From B30-G6 sp963701385 (lineage in GTDB: Bacteria; Desulfobacterota; Desulfobacteria; Desulfobacterales; B30-G6): a DNA stretch of 64,000 bases. The notes beneath the pieces were generated by a model. The model did not search any database. It was given only the letters and a program-made list of their open reading frames with translations, and was not told the DNA's origin. Made by a program: the position numbers and the translations under genes. How positions within the stretch are numbered: the stretch's first letter is position 1; the number at the start of each line of letters is the position of its first letter. This document shows, in pieces, positions 42,803 through 51,448 of this stretch. The DNA lies in NCBI GenBank assembly GCA_963701385.1, contig CAVOZW010000002.1, positions 176,362 to 240,361 on the forward strand, written 5' to 3'.

Positions 42803-44389
42803 CTAATCGGAATTCAATACGTTGAAAACACTTTGGATCTTTTTAAATATCTCCCTAAACTGGCCATACAACTTATCATAAACGGCAAAGTTGGCCTCAA
42901 TGGGTTTGAAGGTTTTTCTGACCCTGACACGCTCTGGGATCTCTTCCAATTTCAGATGCCCCAATCTGACAAGTCCGATGAGGCCGGCCCCTTTGCAGGT
43001 AACCTGCACCGGGTCCGCCATCTGATGAATGGGAATTTTCAAAATATCTGCATAGGACTGGGCCCAGACATCGGACAAGGCCCCACCGCCTGCAAAGCGA
43101 AGGCTCACAAATTTCTTTCCGATGAATTTTTCAACCGATCTCAATGCAGCCCGGCTGTTGAAGGCCACACCTTCCATGACAGACCGGGTGAGATGACATC
43201 GGTTCGTCTCCAGTGAAAGGTTTAAAAATCCCCCCCGGACATTTCGGTTTTCGGACGGGGCATAGGATCCAGTCAACCATGGCAGGAAGATGACGCCGTC
43301 GGCACCCGGTGGCACCTGCGCTGCCATTTCATTCAAGCGTTCAAATGCATCTTCTGGCATATCGGCAACACTTAATGCATCATCATGACAGATAACGTTT
43401 TTAAGGTGGAATTCCAAGCATTTACCACCCAGACCCTGCTCGCACAACAGCATATACTTACCAGGCAGGCAGCTGGGAATGGATGCGATGGATTTTACAA
43501 TATCGGTTTTCTTGGAATCGATGTAACCGTTGAGGCTCAGGGTGGTGCTGACAAGCAGCAGTCCCTGCTGCAAATCTACAATTCCAGCGCCGGGGATAGC
43601 AGCCTGGTTATCAAACATTCCGCAGATGACCTGGGTTTCCGCCGAAAGGCCGAGTTCCTCGGCAACAGCAGGTGTGATATTGCCTACGATGCCATCGCTG
43701 GGGAGCAATTCAGGCAGTTTCTCACGATCGATACCGGACATCTTGAGCAGGGGCTTGCAATACTCCCTGTCTCCCCAATTGCGATTTGATGTCAGCATCA
43801 TGGTAAGAGCGGTATGCTGGGATGCGGTTATCCGCCCGGTCAGGCGTGATGTAAGATAGTCGACGGGCTCCAGAAACTTGTGAGTTTTGTTATAGATTTC
43901 AGGGAGATCATACTTGACAAAGAGCATATGCGCCAAGGCGTCAGCACCAACATTGGTGGGAGCAACCCCGGTGTAGCGGATAAACTTTATCAGCTTGCGG
44001 ATGCTCATACCCTTTACTGCCGGAAAGCCCTTCATCATTTCCCGATTATATTTTCCGCCGCGAGTATCCTGCCAGGAGATACAGTTCATCAGCGGTTCGA
44101 CATGTTCATTAACCGGAATTGTCAGAAAATACTGGGAATCGCAGCAGATTCCCACAATCTGCTCTGCCGGAGCGCCGGATTCGGCGATAACTCGTTTCGA
44201 AGTTTCGAGACAGAGTTTCCACCACATCTCGGCATCCTGTTCTGCACCACCGCCCGGTAAAACAATCGTACCGTACGGTTCGTAACAATAGGCAGCGACA
44301 TCACCCTTGTCTGAAATAATAGCGGTTTTAAGACCGCTACTGCCCAGGTCCAGGGATAGCACATATTTTTGTGCGTTTAATTCGCCCAT
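42803..44389 (-). CDS. FGGY-family carbohydrate kinase (xylulokinase-like)
   Basis: 528 aa, AGGAG before the ATG. Two actin-like ATPase lobes: N-terminal phosphate-1 motif LSLDLGSSGLKTAIISDKGD, substrate region SWQDTRGGKYNRE, GMFDNQAAIPGAGIV in the middle, and the C-terminal FGGY signature region RFAGGGALSDVWAQSYADIL. The family phosphorylates sugars, polyols or related hydroxy compounds. Third gene of the operon MFS transporter - AOR/lyase fusion - kinase, 23 bases behind the fusion gene. The context suggests that it makes the phospho-substrate cleaved by the lyase domain. Substrate unknown. Confidence 0.92.
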   Translation of the reverse strand: MGELNAQKYVLSLDLGSSGLKTAIISDKGDVAAYCYEPYGTIVLPGGGAEQDAEMWWKLCLETSKRVIAESGAPAEQIVGICCDSQYFLTIPVNEHVEPLMNCISWQDTRGGKYNREMMKGFPAVKGMSIRKLIKFIRYTGVAPTNVGADALAHMLFVKYDLPEIYNKTHKFLEPVDYLTSRLTGRITASQHTALTMMLTSNRNWGDREYCKPLLKMSGIDREKLPELLPSDGIVGNITPAVAEELGLSAETQVICGMFDNQAAIPGAGIVDLQQGLLLVSTTLSLNGYIDSKKTDIVKSIASIPSCLPGKYMLLCEQGLGGKCLEFHLKNVICHDDALSVADMPEDAFERLNEMAAQVPPGADGVIFLPWLTGSYAPSENRNVRGGFLNLSLETNRCHLTRSVMEGVAFNSRAALRSVEKFIGKKFVSLRFAGGGALSDVWAQSYADILKIPIHQMADPVQVTCKGAGLIGLVRLGHLKLEEIPERVRVRKTFKPIEANFAVYDKLYGQFREIFKKIQSVFNVLNSD

Positions 44390-44412
44390 GGTTTCTCCTG
44401 GAATTTATCCAG

Positions 44413-47400
44413 TTAATCATCAGGTTGTTCTAAACAATCGTCTTGGTATTCGATCATGACATCCCTGATCATCTCCATGTCGTTGTGATCGACCATGGAT
44501 TTGGATCCTTGCCCACCGTACAGAGCACCGCTCTTGGCGATGCTGCGGCTCGGTTTTTTAGCGTAGGCAACCGCCTCCTCCAGGTCCCGGTCGAACTCCT
44601 CGGCAAGGCCCGGCTGCGTCTGGGGACCGGTGACACACATATGGATAGCGCTAGGGTATTGCTGGCCATTGAATCGCCAGCCGCGTTCCTTCATGAAATC
44701 GTTGAGGTGATAGATGTCGAACGCGTCCGAGGTGAAAGAAAAGCAGAACGTCGGGCTGCCCATCAATCGCAACTCCGGATGCCGGGTCACGGATTTCTGC
44801 ATCGTAAACGCTGTCTCAAAAATCTTGCGGGCCCGCTCCATATATCCCTCCTTGCCCAGTGTCACCATGACTGCCCAGGTTGCTGCCATGATTCCGCCAG
44901 AACGGCTGCCGCCGATACCAGGAGAGACATACGTTCCGCCGACCCATTCCGGATTGGTGGTATACTGATATTTACGGAAATTCTTATCCCGGTACACCAC
45001 AACAGATGTACCCTTGGGGCCGTATGCATATTTATGTGTGTCAGCGGAAATTGATGTGACACCGGGGATGCGGAAATCGAATGGCGGGATGTCATATCCC
45101 AGCTGTTCCCCCCATGGCAGGATGAACCCGCCCAGACAGCCGTCAACGTGAAGCCCGATGTCGTGCTTCAGCGCCAGGTCGGAAAGCTCATCAATGGGGT
45201 CAATGGTGCCATAGGGATAGTTTCCGGCCGATCCCACCAGCAAGATGGTGTTGTCATTGATATGATCCTTCACAAAATCCATATCGATCAGGGTGGTCTG
45301 CGGATCCACCGGTGCTTCGATCAGCTTGACGCCAAAATACTGCGCACCTTTGCGAAATGCGGTATGGGCCGTATGGGCCATGATCATTTCCGGTCTGGTG
45401 ATGCCGCGCTCATCCCGAAACTTGTTGCGGTGGGCCAGTACAGCGCTGATGATACTGTCCGTGCCGCCGGTACCGATGACACCGCAGGGCTTTTCTCCGG
45501 GATGATGATCTTTGACTGCCCGTGCATTGAGAAAATCCAGGGTCATTGCGATGATCTCGGACTCGAATTTGGTCTGGCTGGGACACAGGTCCCGCTGAAG
45601 AACATTAACATGGGTATACAATTCAAAGGCCCGGCCGATCATCTCGAAAATCTTGGGATCGCCGCCATACATGGTACCGGAGCATTTTCCGTTCTTCCAC
45701 ATGGCGTCCTCCTCCTGCGCCATTTCCTTCAACTGGCTGAAGACCAGGTCATGATCCATGCCCTTGTCCGGCAGGGATTTGATATTGCCGTAGCGCTTGA
45801 CATAGGGATACTCCACAAAGGAATCAACCAGGCGGGCGTGTTCCAGCCGGTCCCAAATGGTATTGATTTCATCCTGGTCGATATCAAACACGGTTGACAA
45901 TGGCGCTAGCTTTTCCTCGCGGACAAAGGTCGGATTGGAATGGGCCGTCTCGATATCCGTTCCCTGATTGAATTTCAGTTCCTGGCGCAAGGTTTCTTTA
46001 CCGATATCGAACAGCTGGTTCGCACTGACGCTGATGCCATAACGGCCCTTGATCAGGCCCCGCAGGTAAATCAGGACACGGGTCGGATCGCTGGGCGCGG
46101 CCAGGATGCACAATCCAAGGGCGTCTGCCATGGCACAGAAAATCTGCGTCTTGAGCGAGCGGTCTACCTGTCCTTCTGTTCCCAAAGGATCTTCGTAGGA
46201 AAGCCCGGCCGTGTGATCGGCTCCCTGTGGGCTGGTGAAGTAGGTGACGCCGGTTGTCTTGGTAACCCGTGCATCGTGGGCAGGCATGGACTGGCCCTTG
46301 AAGGCCGGTATCCTGGTTACCCCCAGGTACGCGGCGGTCTCGACAACACCGTCCCCCAAGATGGCCCCGAACTCTGTGCCCTGTTCAACCTCCTCCAGCA
46401 GTTTGTACACACCATCGGCATCACCCATATTAAGCCGACCGGCAGAAGCTGCCACCCCCAGGGCACTGCCCAGCTCGATGGAGTCGATGCCGATGTCGTC
46501 GACAATCCGGTCGAATTGGGCTACGACGTCGGGGTCGGTGATACCCAGGTTGGTCCCCATCAGGGCAATGGTTTCATATTCAAAACTGGACGTGACATAG
46601 TTGCCGTCTGCATCATTGAAAACCATCGAACAGCCGATGAGACAGCCCGGCATGCAGGGATCCATGGCCCCCCCCCGTTCCTGTACCAGCTTCAGCAGGG
46701 CTTCGCCGTTGATGTTCTCGATCCCATCCAGAGGGTCGCTGCCGTAATTGAGCACCGGCATGGAACCGATGTCGCGCAGAGCATCGATGATACCGGGAGT
46801 GCCCACCCTGCTCATATCCTGGGTCTGGTGATCTGTTTTCACCAGCTCGGCAAACTGTTGCTGGGTTTTGCGGAAATGGTCTTTATCTTTCAAAGCAACG
46901 CGCGGCGCCCCTTTGTCGTCAATGACGATAGCCTTCAGCCCCTTGGCCCCCATAACGGATCCCAGGCCACCCCGGGCTGCATGCCGTGAGCAGCGTCCAT
47001 CCTTGTCGGTACAGGTTATGGCAGCGGATTTCCAGCGCCGTTCTCCCCCCAGCCCGATGGATACCACGGTGACTTTATGGTTGGTTTTGTCCCGGAGCCG
47101 GATTGCGGTGTCCGTGTTTTTAAGGCCCTTGAGATCATCCGCTTTCTCCAGGTAGAAATTATCGGGGCTGAGGTACAGGACATACATGCTGTCATCTTCC
47201 GGGCAGCCCTCGATGATAATTGAACGGATACCCAGACGATCGATTTTCTGCCCGGCCGGACCGCCAACATTGGATTCCTTAATGCCGTGGGTCAGAGGGC
47301 TTTTGGCGCCGATGGACAGCCTTCCCAGCGACGAGGCATTGGTGCCTGCAAGGGGTCCCGGGGCAATGACCAGCTTTGCATCTGGAGACAATGGATCTAT

Positions 47401-47526
47401 GCCCGGGGAGACCTCCTGGTTGAGGATTCTCGCGGTCAGGCATCTGCCGCCGATCAGCTCATGTCCGTCCGGTATATTCTCGGTTGTGACCTCCAGCAGT
47501 GTCATGTTCACACGTACGTTTTTCAT
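44413..47526 (-). CDS. Fusion of AOR-family tungsten oxidoreductase and sphingosine-1-phosphate-lyase-like PLP enzyme
   Basis: 1037 aa in one unbroken frame with GGGAGG before the ATG. Residues 1 to about 575 are an aldehyde:ferredoxin oxidoreductase unit: GGRCLTARILNQEV, GRLSIGAKSPLTHG, ARGGLGSVMGAKGLKAIVID, cluster cysteines C291, C295, C299 (spacing C-x3-C-x3-C) and C473. Residues about 590-1037 are an S1P-lyase-family PLP unit: GTGGTDSII (685-693), HVDGCLGGF (793-801, Asp795), Schiff-base Lys832 in SISADTHKYAYGPKG, and ASP-like VSPGIGGSRSGGIMAATW. S1P lyases cleave a phosphorylated 2-amino-alcohol into phosphoethanolamine and an aldehyde, and AOR oxidises aldehydes to acids with ferredoxin, so the fusion could channel the aldehyde. 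The S1P-lyase membrane anchor is absent. Both active sites look intact. Confidence 0.9.
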   Translation of the reverse strand: MKNVRVNMTLLEVTTENIPDGHELIGGRCLTARILNQEVSPGIDPLSPDAKLVIAPGPLAGTNASSLGRLSIGAKSPLTHGIKESNVGGPAGQKIDRLGIRSIIIEGCPEDDSMYVLYLSPDNFYLEKADDLKGLKNTDTAIRLRDKTNHKVTVVSIGLGGERRWKSAAITCTDKDGRCSRHAARGGLGSVMGAKGLKAIVIDDKGAPRVALKDKDHFRKTQQQFAELVKTDHQTQDMSRVGTPGIIDALRDIGSMPVLNYGSDPLDGIENINGEALLKLVQERGGAMDPCMPGCLIGCSMVFNDADGNYVTSSFEYETIALMGTNLGITDPDVVAQFDRIVDDIGIDSIELGSALGVAASAGRLNMGDADGVYKLLEEVEQGTEFGAILGDGVVETAAYLGVTRIPAFKGQSMPAHDARVTKTTGVTYFTSPQGADHTAGLSYEDPLGTEGQVDRSLKTQIFCAMADALGLCILAAPSDPTRVLIYLRGLIKGRYGISVSANQLFDIGKETLRQELKFNQGTDIETAHSNPTFVREEKLAPLSTVFDIDQDEINTIWDRLEHARLVDSFVEYPYVKRYGNIKSLPDKGMDHDLVFSQLKEMAQEEDAMWKNGKCSGTMYGGDPKIFEMIGRAFELYTHVNVLQRDLCPSQTKFESEIIAMTLDFLNARAVKDHHPGEKPCGVIGTGGTDSIISAVLAHRNKFRDERGITRPEMIMAHTAHTAFRKGAQYFGVKLIEAPVDPQTTLIDMDFVKDHINDNTILLVGSAGNYPYGTIDPIDELSDLALKHDIGLHVDGCLGGFILPWGEQLGYDIPPFDFRIPGVTSISADTHKYAYGPKGTSVVVYRDKNFRKYQYTTNPEWVGGTYVSPGIGGSRSGGIMAATWAVMVTLGKEGYMERARKIFETAFTMQKSVTRHPELRLMGSPTFCFSFTSDAFDIYHLNDFMKERGWRFNGQQYPSAIHMCVTGPQTQPGLAEEFDRDLEEAVAYAKKPSRSIAKSGALYGGQGSKSMVDHNDMEMIRDVMIEYQDDCLEQPDD

Positions 47527-47528
47527 TT

Positions 47529-48752
47529 TTACCTCCCGCTACCCGCTTCAACCATGGTTGATTCCTTTAATCGCGTTGCCAGAAAGATGTTGATGGGGAT
47601 TACCGCGATCATGAACAGAAGAAAGGGTGTCATGGATCCGTCTGCCGACCTGAATGCATCCATTCCAAAAATATAAATGATACCGGAAATTTGACCGGCC
47701 AGTATCAACAACCCCTGTGAAGTGGCTTCCGGCGCCGGATAACAGATTTCAGCGCTGTACTGATAAATAATCGGCCCGACGCTGAGGAAGAAAAAGCCGA
47801 AGAGAAAGCCGGAAACCAGCAGCAGCGCGTAACTGGTTGTGAAGGACATTCCAACCAGTGTCGGCAGTGTCAGGACCGCACTCAGGATCACGAAAATCTT
47901 ACGTTTCCGTATCTTGTCAGCTATGGGCGGAACGATAATACAGCCGATGATACCGCCAATCATGATCAGGCCACCCAGATTTCCAGCCTGTACGATGGAA
48001 AAGCCTCGAGGGGCGATTATCTGCTCGATCCAGGTGGTGACGGCGTTGAACATGCCGAGGCTGAAGAAGAAGATGATCAGCAGTACTATCATATCCTTCT
48101 GTTTGAAAATATGTTTCAGCCCGTCAAAGACCAGGGACCGTTCGGTGTCGACCTCGGCCGGCGGTGTTGGCGGCTTTTCTTTGACAAATATCAGGTATGC
48201 TACGGCAAAAACGAGTGTCAATACACCGTATACTTTCAGCATACCCTGGATCCCGTATTTGATCGTCAAAGAGGGCGTCACAGCCAGTCCGGCCATCAGC
48301 CCGACAAAAAGAAACAGGGAGGCAATGCCTGCTGCCGTTGCCCGCTCTTCCAGGGGAAACCAGCGAGCAGCCATGGCTGTCAGGGAATTGAGGATGAACG
48401 GCTGGGCGACAGCAATTCCGATCATCGAAACCAGTACCCAAGTGAAGCTGTCACCGCCGAAACCACGCGTCATGGCAAAAATGCCCGTCAGAACTACTCC
48501 AAATCCGACTCCCTTGCGGATTCCAAATGTATCAATGGCCCATGAGGCCGGGATGGAAACGAATAGGTAAACGATCATAAAGACCATGGACAGAAAACCA
48601 ATCTGCAAGGCCGACACCTGATAAAACTCGGCTGCTTCGCTGGTGATCGGGGCAAAGGTGATCCAGAGCATCTGCATAATGCACTGCATCATTGAATAGA
48701 AAAAAAGTACTACCCAGCGATATTTATAAACTGTAAATGTCTTACCTCCCAT
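47529..48752 (-). CDS. Major facilitator superfamily transporter
   Basis: 407 aa, about twelve hydrophobic segments. First helix VVLFFYSMMQCIMQMLWITF, loop 2-3 motif DTFGIRKGVG, central charged loop near residues 185-210 (EKPPTPPAEVDTERS), and a second half repeating the pattern. It resembles the FLVCR/DIRC2-like and organic-anion MFS branches, but I cannot assign a substrate. First gene of the operon: its stop is 2 bases from the AOR/lyase ATG, so uptake, phosphorylation and cleavage are co-expressed. Confidence 0.9.
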   Translation of the reverse strand: MGGKTFTVYKYRWVVLFFYSMMQCIMQMLWITFAPITSEAAEFYQVSALQIGFLSMVFMIVYLFVSIPASWAIDTFGIRKGVGFGVVLTGIFAMTRGFGGDSFTWVLVSMIGIAVAQPFILNSLTAMAARWFPLEERATAAGIASLFLFVGLMAGLAVTPSLTIKYGIQGMLKVYGVLTLVFAVAYLIFVKEKPPTPPAEVDTERSLVFDGLKHIFKQKDMIVLLIIFFFSLGMFNAVTTWIEQIIAPRGFSIVQAGNLGGLIMIGGIIGCIIVPPIADKIRKRKIFVILSAVLTLPTLVGMSFTTSYALLLVSGFLFGFFFLSVGPIIYQYSAEICYPAPEATSQGLLILAGQISGIIYIFGMDAFRSADGSMTPFLLFMIAVIPINIFLATRLKESTMVEAGSGR

Positions 48753-48773
48753 TTTTCTGTCCTCCTGTTCATG

Positions 48774-48857
48774 TTACTGGCTGTCACTCGTGATTTTATC
48801 GATATATTCGAGAAGAATATGCTCCTTGCTTTCAAAATAATAATGTAGGGCGTCATG
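48774..48857 (-). pseudogene. TetR-family regulator fragment cut by the palindromic repeat
   Basis: The reverse strand encodes HDALHYYFESKEHILLEYID then KITSDSQ and a stop; ALHYYFESKEHILLEYI is the fourth-helix end of a TetR HTH. The frame joins the repeat at 48858 exactly; no TetR sequence lies on the other side. It is directly upstream of the MFS operon and was probably its regulator. Confidence 0.6.
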
Positions 48858-48919
48858 ATTTAGATTCGCTCGCTAACCCCGCAGCAAGCTACGGGGAATG
48901 CGCTCGCTTTTGCGGTTCA
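48858..48919 (+). repeat. Palindromic repeat element, half copy
   Basis: Matches the right half of the 118-bp element (from ATTTAGATTCGCTCGC through the CCCCGCAGCAAGCTACGGGG hairpin to TTTTGCGGTTCA). It forms the boundary of the truncated TetR gene. Confidence 0.8.
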
Positions 48920-48945
48920 ATAGCATGAACATAAACAAGCAGGAT

Positions 48946-49379
48946 TTAATTGCCTTGTTCTGTAAAATATAGCCATAGATACCCCCGGGCATGCCCGGGG
49001 GTATCTATTTCCTGTTCAACTGGAATTACCCGAAACCCTCCTACACTTTTACCTTTTGCAGAAGCCACTATGCCTTCCTGATGGAATTTTTCGTACAATG
49101 GAATGTTTTCTTTGTTCAAACGATTCACTTGAAATTCCCATATCCCTACCACCCAAGGCGCCAAGAAATAATATATTACCTCCTCAGATTCTTTAAAACG
49201 AAGAATCAACCCTCTTTTGGACATATCATATAGGATTTGCCCCAATTCTCGTCCATCTTGATTGGTTCTCTCAGCAATGGCGGCGACTGGCTCAGGATAC
49301 GGCTTTAAAGACATGGCTATCTCAGCTTCTTCAGCTGTAAATAGCTTTTCCAATATTTCTAGTTCAACACCACTTTTGG
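48946..49379 (-). pseudogene. Fragment of a winged-helix/4Fe-4S family protein
   Basis: The frame reads KSGVELEILEKLFTAEEAEI, then SLKPYPEPVAAIAERTNQDG, DMSKRGLILRFK and APWVVGIWEFQVNRLNKEN, ending about residue 135. This is the N-terminal HTH-like part of a family of about 350-400-aa [4Fe-4S] proteins of anaerobes that usually start some 25 residues earlier and continue into cysteine clusters. Both ends are missing here; its 5' end overlaps the PAS fragment in another frame. A TTG at 49351-49353 could start a 135-aa product, but that looks like chance. Confidence 0.55.
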
Positions 49380-49661
49380 TTTATTGAAATAATTCCTCTT
49401 TTCATATTTAGCCCTTTCCATCTCCATAAATATTTCTTTCTTAGAGTGTGTGTTAATATCTGTAATTTGCAATTTTATTAGTTCCTCTTTTGCATAACCG
49501 TAGAATAAACAAGCCGATGGATTCGCATCTTTGATATCACCGGTTTCTGGATCAATCAAAAGCATAGCCGAATAGTTATTTTCAAATAAGGATCTATATA
49601 GTTGTTCATTATCGGAATCATTTCGTTCTAATTCTTTATGTGTATGTTTTGAAGCCATCAT
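49359..49661 (-). CDS. Short PAS-domain protein, probably a truncated sensor
   Basis: 100 aa with a good ribosome site (GAAGG before ATG 49659-49661). Residues 20-85 are a PAS core (YRSLFENNYSAMLLIDPETG, DANPSACLFYGYAKEELIKL). No kinase or output domain follows; the frame ends NKPKVVLN, where it runs into an unrelated gene fragment. Likely the leftover front of a sensor kinase or cyclase; expression is possible. Confidence 0.6.
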   Translation of the reverse strand: MMASKHTHKELERNDSDNEQLYRSLFENNYSAMLLIDPETGDIKDANPSACLFYGYAKEELIKLQITDINTHSKKEIFMEMERAKYEKRNYFNKPKVVLN

Positions 49662-49915
49662 TTTACCTTCAGTTAGAAATTATCACTTTGATATGGAGAT
49701 GTTGCACATATCAGGCCCAAAAATAACCTGGCCTTTTTTAGCATATCTGCAATCAAAGCCTACCTCCATTTCGTTACAGATACCTCATTTCTTATGAAAA
49801 TGCAAAACGGGACCCATCTTACAGAATTGAATTTGCCCCTTTTAAATAATAAATCTTCAGAAAGCGATTGTTACGGTGAGGTTAAAATTTCTTGGATTAT
49901 GTCAACAGACTGATA

Positions 49916-50614
49916 TCACGTGAGTATTACTAGGCTAAATGCCGGACTGTAAATTGCTGGAGAGTCTAGTGATCCTTTCATTTTTTTCGCTATGTGGGCT
50001 AACTCCTCTAATTCAGGTTCCCAACTTTTTAGTGGTTTGGGTTTTGATTTGTTTTCTTTTTCCACTTGGGATTTTTCCAAGCTATCGATAATCTGATTAT
50101 TTTGTTTGGCCCGCATGTATATTTCTTTTAGACTGCGCTTGATCCCACCACCGAAGGATATGTTTTGAAACCCCAGAAGGCCGTCAAAAATAATTTTGCT
50201 CTTGAAAGGTAATAAAACCGTATCGACATATAATGGGAGTTTCGCATTATTCGTCAACTGGTCGAAGTTCTGGGAAAGCCCAAATACTCCATAGACTTTA
50301 TTTTCTTGCATAAAAACGGCGCATTTCTTTAATAGCCGTTCAATAAAAAAACTGCCCCTGATGAATTTTTTCCATTTTGAAACGATAGCCAGATTTTTTT
50401 TAGAAAAATTCTGTGGATTCTCACTAACAAAGGAATCAATGAGTTCTATATTCTCATAAAGTGCATCGCGCACTTTTACCTTTTGGTCAGTAGGCAAATC
50501 AGCATAATCATCAACGCACTTAATATCATGAATCTTAAGCTTTTGATTCACATAAAATTGCACCGCCCACATCAGCTGAAAAAATAGCTTGGCATCTTGA
50601 TCTGAAAGTCTCAT
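49916..50614 (-). CDS. Conserved hypothetical protein, possible integron-cassette gene
   Basis: 232 aa from ATG 50612-50614 (AGAAGG upstream); an upstream extension to 50707 would run through the attC-like site. Composition is soluble and lysine-rich. Notable segments: KLFFQLMWAVQFYVNQKLKI, KVRDALYENIELIDSFVSEN, FIERLLKKCAVFM, YVDTVLLPFKSKIIFDGLLG, and SFGGGIKRSLKEIYMRAKQN. I remember similar uncharacterised proteins from genomic islands but know no function. It begins 33 bases after an attC-like sequence and reads in the same direction as its neighbours. Confidence 0.75.
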   Translation of the reverse strand: MRLSDQDAKLFFQLMWAVQFYVNQKLKIHDIKCVDDYADLPTDQKVKVRDALYENIELIDSFVSENPQNFSKKNLAIVSKWKKFIRGSFFIERLLKKCAVFMQENKVYGVFGLSQNFDQLTNNAKLPLYVDTVLLPFKSKIIFDGLLGFQNISFGGGIKRSLKEIYMRAKQNNQIIDSLEKSQVEKENKSKPKPLKSWEPELEELAHIAKKMKGSLDSPAIYSPAFSLVILT

Positions 50615-50646
50615 TAGCCTTCTCGTTTTTTTTGATTTTATCCGCT

Positions 50647-50779
50647 GCCTAATGCTAAGTTGGTAGGCAATCTTGCAGGGAGAATGGACATAAAATCGTC
50701 CGGTCAAACGTTTTGATTTCGAACCGCAGGCGAAGGGGCCAAACGGGTGATCGGGGCGCCTGGCAACTGCTTGTTAGGC
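50647..50779 (-). other. Candidate integron attC recombination site
   Basis: Reverse strand reads GCCTAAC AAGCAGTTGCCAGGC at one end (R'' box GCCTAAC at 50773-50779) and GCCTACCAACTTAGC ATTAGGC at the other (R'-like box ATTAGGC at 50647-50653, one mismatch to GTTRRRY). The ends are imperfectly complementary with inner L-type boxes, and the span is 133 bases, about the size of large attC sites. It lies 16 bases after the ParB-like gene and 33 before the next gene, as a cassette boundary would. No integrase is in the window. Confidence 0.5.
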
Positions 50780-50795
50780 TTTCTATAATTCAAAA

Positions 50796-51257
50796 TTATG
50801 AACATTTTCCATTCCAATAATCAATGTAGGAACGGTATGATTTATCATCAGTTAAAAAATTTATGTGTTGGTTAACATCAATCTTGTATGCTGGTATTTT
50901 TTCAATTCCCATCTTGCGTGCTTTTTCCATTCTATGATTCCCGTCAATTAAATTATAATGCCCAGGGGATATTTCCGCTATTATTACTGGCAAAGAGATA
51001 TCAACCGAATCAACATCTGATTCATCTATGGATGAAAAACTTCTTGGAAAATCAAACACTTTCACTTCTAAATAATCGACTTCATCAGGAGTAGTTATCA
51101 GAAAGTCCAACATTTTTGTGATATTAAAAACAAAAATGCCATTTGGATACAACTCATCTCCATCATTAATGGAACATGGAGTGAAATTATCATCTGCTTT
51201 TAATTTCTTTGCTGATCGAAGTCTTTCTGGGTCAAAAGTTGCTGTTTTCTTCAACAT
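50796..51257 (-). CDS. ParB/Srx-fold domain protein
   Basis: 153 aa, ATG 51255-51257 behind GAGG. The N-terminal half includes NGIFVFNITKMLDFLITTPD; the C-terminal half carries the ParB N-terminal-domain signature LIDGNHRMEKARKMGIEKIP (G-N-H-R), the CTP/nucleotide-handling motif of the fold. There is no DNA-binding HTH, so it is not a partition protein. Likely a small accessory protein, possibly toxin- or defence-related; function unknown. Followed 16 bases later by the attC-like site. Confidence 0.75.
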   Translation of the reverse strand: MLKKTATFDPERLRSAKKLKADDNFTPCSINDGDELYPNGIFVFNITKMLDFLITTPDEVDYLEVKVFDFPRSFSSIDESDVDSVDISLPVIIAEISPGHYNLIDGNHRMEKARKMGIEKIPAYKIDVNQHINFLTDDKSYRSYIDYWNGKCS

Positions 51258-51448
51258 TTTTCCTCAAAATTCATGGTTATTTTTCAAAAACATCGTCAAT
51301 CTCATTAGCCGCCGAGCAGCAGCAGGTGCATGGAACGTAGCGGAATGCAATCCCGTGAATTTAGTGTTCAGCTATTTTCATCTATCATTGATCACACTTG
51401 GCCTCTTCATGCATATGACCATGGTTGGCTAAAACAATCTTCAGTTAA

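Noticed and set aside
45148..46989. Long open frames (249 and 349 codons) on the + strand opposite the AOR/lyase fusion
   Set aside because: They are antisense to a gene with intact motifs on the reverse strand, have no recognisable domains, and reflect codon bias of the real gene.
51258..51448. Second attC site between the SEC-C and ParB-like genes
   Set aside because: GCCAAC and GGCTAAT sequences are present but do not fit the core-site consensus or pair convincingly.
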